A stretch of 19,873 nt of DNA, taken from Acidobacteriota bacterium. Its GTDB lineage: Bacteria > Acidobacteriota > Blastocatellia > Pyrinomonadales > Pyrinomonadaceae. The stretch spans positions 1 through 19,873 of the forward strand of contig QHXL01000085.1 in assembly GCA_003222935.1 (NCBI GenBank). Direction: 5' to 3'. Shown in pieces: positions 8,901-15,912 of this stretch. Within the stretch, counting starts at the first letter, position 1, and every line of letters starts with the position of its first letter. Made by a program: the position numbers and the translations under genes. The notes beneath the pieces are model-generated. The model saw only the letters and a program-made list of their open reading frames with translations. It did not search any database and was not told where the DNA came from.

Positions 8901-9156
8901 TGTCTGCAGCCAACATGGTGGACCAGATGTGCTTGCACTCTTCGCCACCCTCAAAGTATGGGCACGTGCACGCGACTTTGAATAAGTTGGAGCTGAGCTC
9001 AAGCCTAACGTGGTAATTAATCTTTCCCTTCACCCGGGCTTCGATCCGTGTATCCGAATGATCGAGAATTGTGACGGAGTTGGAACGGAAGTAGGCGACG
9101 CCGCGATCGCGAATCTTCGGATTGAATTCGTGTGAGAATTTCCCCTTAAGTGACAT
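5917..9156 (-). CDS. SWIM zinc-finger SNF2-family helicase/ATPase
   Basis: A 1079-residue SNF2-type ATPase, expected to translocate on double-stranded nucleic acid or remodel protein-nucleic acid complexes. A SWIM finger lies near the N-terminus (Cys63, Cys65, Cys74, His76; CTCPYF...CKH). A long family-specific middle region (about 100-610) precedes the ATPase core. The first lobe has DDMGLGKT (Walker A, about residue 645), LDEAQ (Walker B, about 740) and [20 protein letters not shown]. The second has [31 protein letters not shown] and the arginine finger region [12 protein letters not shown] (to about 1060). All helicase motifs appear intact. Length and order match bacterial SWIM-SNF2 proteins, whose substrates are mostly unknown. 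The start is the ATG at 9156, with only a weak GAG upstream. No partner gene is adjacent. Confidence 0.95.
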   Translation of the reverse strand: [1079 protein letters not shown]

Positions 9157-9300
9157 CGCTACTCGCGCTACTCTCTTGTCGTCAAGAACATTGTTGCGTT
9201 CAAAAGCAAACGAGCATGTTAGCTTTTTGGGAAAGGAGTTGTCACTTGGGATTTATTTCGTGGGTATTTTATTCGGATAGCACCACAGTGAACGCAGCGG

Positions 9301-9436
9301 CTGGGAGCGCAGGCGTCCCCGCCTGCCGGGTTGATATTCAAGCTAGATCGCACCTCAGGCTCACGTAGCAGGCGGGGATTTTCAGCTCGATCGCACCTCA
9401 GGCTCACGTAGCAGGCGGGGACGCCTGCGGTCCCAG
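9301..9436. repeat. Composite GC-rich repeat: long inverted arms around a 43-base tandem
   Basis: The outer arms, 9301-9326 and 9411-9436, are 26-base inverted repeats with 25 matches (core GCAGGCGTCCCCGCCTGC). Inside, a 38-base unit occurs twice (9341-9378 and 9384-9421, 37 of 38 identical, period 43) containing CACCTCAGGCTCACGTAGCA. It sits between the VKOR-like and SNF2-like genes, which are both on the minus strand. The repeat has no open frame of its own. It looks like a dispersed intergenic repeat with an internal duplication. The remainder of 9157-9450 shows nothing I can name. Confidence 0.75.
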
Positions 9437-9450
9437 CAGAAGCAACTACT

Positions 9451-10032
9451 TTATTTGAGGAGCTTGGCTTCCGCGACAAACCATCCTATTTGCCACGCCC
9501 AAAACCAAGCTACGCAGAACGCGACTAAGATCAAGAGTGGACGCAGCCGTTGATGTTCCGACGGCCGCGGTGTTAATTGCCAGATCCGTATCGCGAGGAA
9601 GAAAGCAACGTAGGTCAGCACGTGATTCCAGGGACAGAACGGACAGAGATAGTCCAGGCTCAACAACAACCACCAAAATCTAAACGTCAGTAGAGAAGCG
9701 ACGCCCAGCCAGCAAGCAAGTGTGCGCACAAGGTGGTATCGATACTTCTCACCCAACCGACGTCCGACCAACCACCAGATGAGTGCACCCGTGTAGAAGC
9801 CAACCGCAAGAATCGCATTGGGGACGAAGAATGCTCGTGCTTGAGGAGTTTGGAGTACTTTGTCGCAGTCGATCCAAATACTCCAGGAACAGATGCTAGT
9901 GCCTGGTCTCACCCAACCGGCAAACAAAGCCGTGAACCGCCATGCGAGATAAGTAGTATCCAGCGCCGCGATGATAAGAGCTGTCGTCAGCCAGAATTCA
10001 AGGCGCTTGCGTTTGAGAATTAGGGGATCCAA
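9451..10032 (-). CDS. Vitamin K epoxide reductase (VKOR)-like membrane thiol oxidoreductase
   Basis: A 193-residue protein with five predicted helices (about 12-33, 66-90, 101-124, 133-152 and 162-185). It carries both cysteine pairs expected of VKOR proteins: the loop pair Cys48/Cys56, separated by eight as in the family, and the active-site CPFC (Cys130/Cys133) at the start of helix 4. Bacterial VKORs reoxidise periplasmic thiol oxidases using quinone, taking the DsbB role. No thioredoxin-like domain is fused and no DsbA-like partner is adjacent. The start is uncertain: the first usual start codon is a TTG at 10030-10032, without a clear ribosome binding site. It is divergent from the hybrid kinase, with 169 bases between. 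Confidence 0.75.
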   Translation of the reverse strand: MDPLILKRKRLEFWLTTALIIAALDTTYLAWRFTALFAGWVRPGTSICSWSIWIDCDKVLQTPQARAFFVPNAILAVGFYTGALIWWLVGRRLGEKYRYHLVRTLACWLGVASLLTFRFWWLLLSLDYLCPFCPWNHVLTYVAFFLAIRIWQLTPRPSEHQRLRPLLILVAFCVAWFWAWQIGWFVAEAKLLK

Positions 10033-10098
10033 AGTTAGTGGAACAATGCCACGTTTCAGCTTAACTGATCAATTTGTCTTGAGGCACCTTCCAAACTC

Positions 10099-10126
10099 TT
10101 GACTTTTTTCCCGGCTCGACTAGAGT
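10099..10126 (+). promoter_or_regulatory. Candidate sigma-70-like promoter for the hybrid kinase
   Basis: TTGACT (10099-10104) and TAGAGT (10121-10126) are 16 bases apart, about 75 bases before the kinase ATG. The -35 is one base from consensus and the -10 two. This is a by-eye match only. Confidence 0.3.
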
Positions 10127-10201
10127 CAAAGCTGCTGCCAAACCCCCGGTTTGTGATAGCCACCAAAATCATCGAGTTGTCCGCCTCGCGCCAAACAAGA
10201 A

Positions 10202-12892
10202 ATGACTGACAACACCCAAGAACAGGATGTCTTCCTCAAGTGTCTCCTCGAAGCAAATGTAGACGGGATCATCGCTTTCGATCCTGAATATCGCTACACA
10301 CTCTGGAATCGCGCAATGGAGCGCTGGTCGGGAGTAAAGCGCGAGGACGTGCTGGGCAAAGGCGCATTTGAACTCTTTCCTTGTCTCACCGAAACGGGTG
10401 AAGAGAAGTATTACCAGGCGGCTGTATCGGGAAGAACAGTCGTGGCTGAAACTCGTCCATACAATATCCCCGAAACCGGGCGCTCAGGTTTTTTCGATGG
10501 TTATTACTCGCCGCGCCACGATGAGAATGGAGTTGTGATCGGCGGTGTGGCAATCATTCGCGATGTGACCGATCGCAAGCGTGCCGAAGCCACGGCAGTG
10601 GAGGCGGGTCGACTCGCTTTCCATGTCGAGAACACTCCGCTTGCCGTAATCGAGTGGGATGCTGACTTTCGCGTTTTGCGCTGGTCCCCGGCCGCTGAGC
10701 GTCTTTTCGGTTGGACTGCTCACGAGGTGTTGGGCAAGCGATTTAGTGAATGGAACTTCGTAGTGGCTGACGATGTTGAGGCAGTCAACGAAGTCGGCAA
10801 CAGACAAAACGAGGGTCAGGAACACCACGGCATCTCGAGAAATCGCAACTACACCAAAGTTGGTTCAGTGGTGAATTGCGAGTGGTACAACTCCGCACTC
10901 TACGATAAGGCCGGCAAACTTATCTCGGTGCTGTCCCTCGTACTCGATGTGACAATCGCAACGCGTATCGAGGAAGCCTTACGTAAATCAGAAACGCAAT
11001 ACCGACTTCTTTTCGAAAAGAATCCTCACGCGATGTGGGTTTACGACCTCGAGACGCACCGGTTCTTAGCTGTGAACAATGCCGCCATCGAACATTACGG
11101 GTATTCGCGTGCGGAGTTTTTAGCGATGAGCCTTAAGGACATCCGACCTGCCGAAGACGTGCACTTATTGGATCAATTCCTGGCGACTGCTAATCCGGAA
11201 TTCAATCGCGCGGGTGAATGGCGACATCAAAAGAAAGACGGGACAATCATCAACGTTGAGATCACTTCAAACCGGCTGGATTTTGAAGGCAAACGGGCTG
11301 TCTTTGTACTCGCTAACGACGTTACCGAACGAGGTCGGGCTGAGAAAGCACTTCGTGAAAGCGAAGATCGCTATCGCGACCTAGTCGACAACAGTCATGA
11401 ATTGATTTGTACACACGATCTCGCTGGGCGAGTGATTTCGGTTAATCCCTGGGCGGCGCGAATGCTGGGCACTTCCGAAAGCGCCCTTGTCGGAATGGAC
11501 ATTCGCGACGGACTCCTGCCTGAGTATCGAGACCAATTCGAAGCTTACCTTGAAGAAGTGAAAACGAAGGGCTCGGCAAAGGGTGTTATGAAGGTCCGCA
11601 CCTCGGCAGGCGAAATCCGCTTGTGGGAGTACTACAACACGCTTCGAACACAGGGTGTGGAGACACCCATTGTCCGCGGCATGGCCCACGACGCTACGGA
11701 ACGTCGAAAAGCGATGGATCGTGAGAAAGAGGCTCGTCTCGAAGCTGAGGCTGCCAATCGTGTTAAGGATGAATTCCTCTCGACTCTGTCACACGAACTC
11801 AGGACTCCGCTAACTGCAATTATGGGCTGGTCGAATTTGCTCCTCCACGGCGAAGTTGAACCGTCGAAACTCCAACAAGCAGTTGAGACGATCGCCCGCA
11901 ATGCAAATTCACAATGTCAGTTGATCGACGATCTACTGGAAGTCTCTCGAATCATCACGGGTAAACTTCGCCTGGACTTTGCCGCCTGTGAGTTACAACC
12001 CGTTATCGAAGCAGCTTTGGAAAGCGTCCGACCCACTGCAGAAGCAAAGGGCGTCCAACTCCAACTGTCGTTGGACCAAGGTGTCGGCGCCGTTTTCGGC
12101 GATTCTGAGCGCTTACAACAAATTGTTTGGAATTTACTTTCGAACGCGGTCAAGTTCACTCCCGCCGGCGGGTTTGTGAAGGTCAGTCTTCAGCGTGTGA
12201 GCAGTCATGTTGAATTGTCTGTAGCAGACTCGGGGATGGGTATCCACCCTGACTTTCTACCTCATGTTTTCGATCGCTTTCGCCAGGCAGATGGTTCTAC
12301 GACGCGGATGCACGGCGGACTCGGGTTGGGCCTCGCCATCGTTCGTCATCTGGTTGAGTTGCATGGAGGTGTTGCCAGCGCCTCGAGCGGAGGACAGGGG
12401 TCGGGATCGACATTCACCGTAACACTGCCATTGATGGTCGATCCGCAACTGGTTAGCAAGCCCGAACCGGCAGTCTCCATATCTTCGTCAATCCCTTCGA
12501 CCTCACTGGAGGGTTTGAAAGTATTGATTGTTGACGATGAAGCTGATGCTCGCGAGTTGATTGTCGTGATGTTGAGTCTTTGTGGAGCAAACATGAAAGC
12601 GGCGGCTTCGTCGATGGAGGCAATGGAGATCATCGAAAATTGGCGGCCGCAGGTTGTCATCGCAGACATCGGAATGCCGGTTGAAGATGGTTACGGGCTC
12701 ATCAAAAGGTTGCGTGCGCTACCGAAAGATCGTGGAGGCGACATCCCGGCACTGGCGTTGACGGCATATGCACGAACAGAGGATCGTGCACGTGCTCTTT
12801 CAGCTGGTTACCAGGTCCATCTCTCGAAACCAGTCGATCGAGATAAGCTCGTAGAGGTGGTGGCTAAACTGGCTGAAAGAGTTGTCACTTGA
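10202..12892 (+). CDS. Hybrid sensor histidine kinase (four PAS, HisKA, HATPase, REC)
   Basis: An 896-residue soluble hybrid kinase with no membrane helix. Four PAS domains occupy about 8-127, 135-255, 263-382 and 385-505; the second to fourth are preceded by short helical linkers such as ESEDRYRDLV. The HisKA box carries His531 (SHELRTPLTAIMGW). The HATPase has an N box (Asn644, Asn648; NLLSNAVKF), a G1 box (Asp676; DSGMGI), an F box (DRFRQAD) and a G2 box (GLGLGLAIV). The C-terminal receiver has DD at its start (VLIVDDE) and Asp822 as the likely phosphoacceptor (VVIADIGMP), with a conserved Lys in LSKPV. No HPt domain or separate regulator is nearby, so the output is unknown. Cytosolic PAS stacks suggest sensing of redox, light or small molecules; no cofactor-binding residue is diagnostic. 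Confidence 0.95.
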   Translation: MTDNTQEQDVFLKCLLEANVDGIIAFDPEYRYTLWNRAMERWSGVKREDVLGKGAFELFPCLTETGEEKYYQAAVSGRTVVAETRPYNIPETGRSGFFDGYYSPRHDENGVVIGGVAIIRDVTDRKRAEATAVEAGRLAFHVENTPLAVIEWDADFRVLRWSPAAERLFGWTAHEVLGKRFSEWNFVVADDVEAVNEVGNRQNEGQEHHGISRNRNYTKVGSVVNCEWYNSALYDKAGKLISVLSLVLDVTIATRIEEALRKSETQYRLLFEKNPHAMWVYDLETHRFLAVNNAAIEHYGYSRAEFLAMSLKDIRPAEDVHLLDQFLATANPEFNRAGEWRHQKKDGTIINVEITSNRLDFEGKRAVFVLANDVTERGRAEKALRESEDRYRDLVDNSHELICTHDLAGRVISVNPWAARMLGTSESALVGMDIRDGLLPEYRDQFEAYLEEVKTKGSAKGVMKVRTSAGEIRLWEYYNTLRTQGVETPIVRGMAHDATERRKAMDREKEARLEAEAANRVKDEFLSTLSHELRTPLTAIMGWSNLLLHGEVEPSKLQQAVETIARNANSQCQLIDDLLEVSRIITGKLRLDFAACELQPVIEAALESVRPTAEAKGVQLQLSLDQGVGAVFGDSERLQQIVWNLLSNAVKFTPAGGFVKVSLQRVSSHVELSVADSGMGIHPDFLPHVFDRFRQADGSTTRMHGGLGLGLAIVRHLVELHGGVASASSGGQGSGSTFTVTLPLMVDPQLVSKPEPAVSISSSIPSTSLEGLKVLIVDDEADARELIVVMLSLCGANMKAAASSMEAMEIIENWRPQVVIADIGMPVEDGYGLIKRLRALPKDRGGDIPALALTAYARTEDRARALSAGYQVHLSKPVDRDKLVEVVAKLAERVVT

Positions 12893-12980
12893 TTTGTAGG
12901 GGCGTCCCTCCGTGGGCGCCCCTCTGTGAAATGTAATCCTTTGAACGGAAGGGGCGCCCACAGAGGGACGCCCCGACAAA
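12893..12980. repeat. Two inverted copies of the REP-like palindrome (copies 2 and 3)
   Basis: Copy 2 (about 12893-12926) reads TTTGTAGGGGCGTCCCTC then CGTGGGCGCCCC. Copy 3 (about 12947-12980) is the same unit on the opposite strand, with few changes (TTTGTCGGGG, TCTGTGGGCG). Each can fold on itself, and the two together form a hairpin of about 34 bp around a 20-base loop. It begins immediately after the kinase stop and ends just before the cyclase remnant, so it sits between convergent units and could terminate both. Confidence 0.75.
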
Positions 12981-12982
12981 AT

Positions 12983-13272
12983 CTATTTCAGCATTGCGAT
13001 TATCCGTAGTGGGCCACCACTTCCGTCCTTAATCTTCATCGGTAATGAAGCCTAGCGACGGCCGCAGTACCACGTTCACCAGTGCCTAAATACTTCTGGC
13101 TCCAGTGGGATCTGATCGACACTGTTTCTTCCTTTCGCAAAGTGCATCGGGGCGCAGTAGGCCAATAGACGGTTGTCTCGTCAAAAGGATGCGTGAGATC
13201 AACGATGCGGGATTTCGTCTGCGCTGCTGGAAAGAAGAATATCGTGAGAAGAAACAGTGATAGATATTTCAT
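12983..13272 (-). pseudogene. Mosaic remnant of a cyclase/kynurenine-formamidase-family gene
   Basis: Four collinear blocks of a secreted Cyclase-family hydrolase survive in about 290 bases, in shifting frames. Block 1 (from the ATG at 13272, with a good AAGGAG upstream) is a signal peptide then RIVDLTHPFDETTVYWPT. Block 2, in the +1 frame, is APMHFAKGRNSVDQIPLE. Block 3, back in the first frame, is KYLGTGERGTAAVARLH. Block 4, again shifted, is LPMKIKDGSGGPLRIIAMLK, ending at 12983-12985. These match the order of the intact family (normally about 250-300 residues) but the segment with the metal-binding HGGTHLD motif and most of the core are gone. The first frame encodes only a 78-residue hybrid product. 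It cannot be an active enzyme. It is divergent from gnd. Confidence 0.75.
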
Positions 13273-13292
13273 GGATGCTCCTTTTTAGGGGT

Positions 13293-13322
13293 TACAATAA
13301 CCAAAACAAATTAACCGAGGAG
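13293..13322 (+). promoter_or_regulatory. Leader of the gnd-zwf-pgl operon: -10-like box and Shine-Dalgarno
   Basis: TACAAT at 13293-13298 is one base from the -10 consensus and is embedded in GGTTA-CAA-TAACC, a small inverted repeat (13290-13302) that could be an operator. No good -35 is visible. GAGGAG at 13317-13322 is the ribosome binding site, seven bases before the gnd ATG. The 57-base gap is shared with the divergent cyclase remnant. Confidence 0.35.
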
Positions 13323-13329
13323 CAGCTAA

Positions 13330-14337
13330 ATGGAAATCGGAATGATTGGCTTGGGACGTATGGGCGCAAACATGGTGCGACGTCTACTACGCGGCGGACA
13401 TCATTGTGTCGCTTACGATCGCAATGCTGAGTCCGTGGCCGCACTGGTCAAGGAAGGTGCCGTGGGAGCGTCGTCACTCAAAGAATTTGCAGAAAAACTC
13501 AATGGCCCAAAGGCGATTTGGCTGATGATCCCCGCTGCGCTGGTCGACGCGACTCTCGAGGACCTGTCTCCACTAGTCGCTTCTGACGACATCGTCATCG
13601 ACGGTGGCAACTCTTACTACATCGACGACATTCGCAGAGCAACGGAACTAAAGAAAAAAGGAATTCACTATGTCGATGTCGGCACTAGCGGCGGCGTGTG
13701 GGGACTTGAACGCGGTTATTGTCAGATGATCGGAGGCGAGACCGAAGTCGTTCGTCGACTTGATCCTATTTTCAAGACGTTAGCTCCCGGTCGTGGCGCC
13801 GTCGGAGCGACGCCCGGTCGATCGAGTGGGGGCACAGCGGAAGATGGATATCTTCACTGTGGACCAGCCGGCGCCGGACACTTTGTAAAAATGGTCCACA
13901 ACGGAATTGAGTACGGGCTGATGGCTGCTTATGCGGAAGGCTTGAACGTCCTGCATCATGCGAATGTTGGTCAGCTCGACCATGCGAAAGATGCTGAGAC
14001 GACTCCGCTGCGGCATCCCGAACATTACCAGTACGACTTCAACCTCGCCGACATAACCGAGCTCTGGCGACGCGGCAGCGTAGTGGCTTCATGGCTCCTG
14101 GATCTCACGGCAGTCGCGTTGGCCGAACAGCCAACACTCGAAGACTTTTCGGGCAAGGTTTCAGACTCAGGCGAAGGCCGTTGGACAATCAATGCGGCTA
14201 TTGACGAAGGCGTGCCGGTGCCGGTGCTGAGTTCTGCATTGTTTCAGCGCTTCAGCTCACGCGGTGAGGCTGATTTTGCAAACAAGATACTCTCAGCAAT
14301 GAGAAAACAATTCGGCGGTCATGTCGAAAAGAAATGA
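13330..14337 (+). CDS. gnd: 6-phosphogluconate dehydrogenase, decarboxylating, short form
   Basis: Oxidatively decarboxylates 6-phosphogluconate to ribulose-5-phosphate with reduction of NAD(P)+. The 335-residue length marks the short, often NAD-preferring class rather than the 470-residue form. The Rossmann nucleotide site is [10 protein letters not shown] (Gly7, Gly9, Gly12). The substrate site is DGGNSYY (91-97), then [20 protein letters not shown]. The catalytic Lys187 is in [15 protein letters not shown], preceded by [13 protein letters not shown], typical of the short class. Asp31-Arg32 after the second strand (AYDRNAE) leaves cofactor preference unclear. It is the first gene of the pentose phosphate operon; the stop is 15 bases before the zwf start. 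The start is well supported by GAGGAG. Confidence 0.95.
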   Translation: MEIGMIGLGRMGANMVRRLLRGGHHCVAYDRNAESVAALVKEGAVGASSLKEFAEKLNGPKAIWLMIPAALVDATLEDLSPLVASDDIVIDGGNSYYIDDIRRATELKKKGIHYVDVGTSGGVWGLERGYCQMIGGETEVVRRLDPIFKTLAPGRGAVGATPGRSSGGTAEDGYLHCGPAGAGHFVKMVHNGIEYGLMAAYAEGLNVLHHANVGQLDHAKDAETTPLRHPEHYQYDFNLADITELWRRGSVVASWLLDLTAVALAEQPTLEDFSGKVSDSGEGRWTINAAIDEGVPVPVLSSALFQRFSSRGEADFANKILSAMRKQFGGHVEKK

Positions 14338-14352
14338 CGCAAGGGGTTAGTC

Positions 14353-15912
14353 GTGTCGACAATAACTGTTGAAGCCAAACCAAATCCATGTGAGCAACCT
14401 TTACTTCCCAAGGTTGAACCTTGCGTCATCGTGATCTTTGGCGCCACCGGCGATCTGACAAAGCGCAAGTTGATACCCGCGCTGTTTCGCCTATTTCGAG
14501 CGGGCTGTACCAGTGATACTCAGATACTCGGAGTTGGACGGACGGAAATGTCTGACGACGAGTTTCGACAGTTGGCCCGCGAGGCGATTAGTGCGGCGAA
14601 AAATGTCGACGAGTTTGAAGATTCAGAGTGGGAGAGCTTCGCGCAACGTGTTTTCTATGTGCACGGCGAACTGGATAAGCAAGAAACTTACTCGCAACTC
14701 GGTGCCCGGCTCGAAGAGTGTGCCAGGCAAACCAACACACACAATTGGATGTTCTACTTTGCCGTTCCACCTTCACTGGCGCCCGCAATAGTCGACGGCC
14801 TCGGAAAAGCAAAACTCTCGAGCCGCGAGCAAGGCTGGAGTCGGATTGTTATTGAGAAACCATTTGGTCGAGACCTTGAATCTGCAAAAGAATTGAATGA
14901 GCAGATTGCAGCAGTTTTCGCTGAAGATCAGGTTTACCGTATCGATCACTACCTGGGAAAAGACACGGTCCAAAACATACTCGTATTCCGGTTTGGCAAT
15001 TCCATGTTTGAACCCATCTGGAATCGCAACTACGTCGACCATGTGGAGATAACTGCCGCGGAAACACTCGGAGTGGGTTCGCGAGCGGGTTATTATGAAG
15101 AGGCAGGCGCCCTGCGCGACATGGTTGCCAACCACCTACTGCAGTTAGTGACTCTTACCGCCATGGAGCCGCCGGTCGCATTCGACGCTGATTCGGTCAG
15201 GGAAGAAAAAGTTCAAGTATTGCGATCTATTCGACGTTTGAAACCGGAAGAGGTGCAGGAGCGAACTGTGCGTGGTCAGTACGCAGCCGGCCAGGTCGAC
15301 GACGAAAAAGCGCAAGGCTATGTGGACGAGAAAGACGTGGCCAACGACTCATCGACCGAGACATATACTGCCATCGAGCTCTATATTTCTAACTGGCGTT
15401 GGGCCGGGGTCCCGTTTTACGTGCGCACCGGTAAACGCCTCTCTCAAACTCTTACCGAAATTGCGATCCATTTGAAACGTACGCCACAAGCCCTGTTTGC
15501 CCGAACCCCGGACGAACAGGTCGAACCCAACGTCATCGTCCTGCAAATTCAACCCAAGGAAGGCATCGCCGTAATTTTCGGCGCAAAGAATCCCGGATTC
15601 GCTATGTGCACAAGAACAGTGCATATGGACTTCTGTTATCAACAGGCATTCGGTGTTCGCTCTCCGGAGGCTTATGAAACGCTACTTCTGGATGTCATTG
15701 AAGGCGACGCCACTTTGTTCATCCGACGTGATGAAGTCGAGGCTCAGTGGAGACTGATCACTCCTATCGAAGAAGCCTGGGCCACACACCAAAACCCGGC
15801 AGTGGCACATTACGCCGCCGGCTCAGATGGTCCAACGGAAGCGGACACAATGTTAAAGCGGAACGGACACGAATGGCGGAAATTATCCCAGGCCCAGGTA
15901 GCTTGTGACTGA
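14353..15912 (+). CDS. zwf: Glucose-6-phosphate dehydrogenase
   Basis: Catalyses the first step of the oxidative pentose phosphate pathway, glucose-6-phosphate to 6-phosphoglucono-lactone, making NADPH. The 519 residues are near the usual length. The nucleotide-binding motif is FGATGDLTKRKL (Gly30 to Leu39 region), after an N-terminal extension of about 20 residues. The active-site signature RIDHYLGK (196-203) is intact, including His199 and Lys203, and EKPFGRDL lies before it. A later substrate-binding stretch, FYVRTGKRL, is also present. The start is a GTG at 14353, with AAGGGG at 14341-14346 six bases upstream; no ATG lies closer. The 3' end overlaps pgl by 8 bases, suggesting translational coupling. 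Confidence 0.97.
   Translation: MSTITVEAKPNPCEQPLLPKVEPCVIVIFGATGDLTKRKLIPALFRLFRAGCTSDTQILGVGRTEMSDDEFRQLAREAISAAKNVDEFEDSEWESFAQRVFYVHGELDKQETYSQLGARLEECARQTNTHNWMFYFAVPPSLAPAIVDGLGKAKLSSREQGWSRIVIEKPFGRDLESAKELNEQIAAVFAEDQVYRIDHYLGKDTVQNILVFRFGNSMFEPIWNRNYVDHVEITAAETLGVGSRAGYYEEAGALRDMVANHLLQLVTLTAMEPPVAFDADSVREEKVQVLRSIRRLKPEEVQERTVRGQYAAGQVDDEKAQGYVDEKDVANDSSTETYTAIELYISNWRWAGVPFYVRTGKRLSQTLTEIAIHLKRTPQALFARTPDEQVEPNVIVLQIQPKEGIAVIFGAKNPGFAMCTRTVHMDFCYQQAFGVRSPEAYETLLLDVIEGDATLFIRRDEVEAQWRLITPIEEAWATHQNPAVAHYAAGSDGPTEADTMLKRNGHEWRKLSQAQVACD

Noticed and set aside
9733..10023. A 96-codon plus-strand frame opposite the VKOR-like gene
   Set aside because: It is the antisense shadow of a gene whose helices and cysteine pairs are clear.
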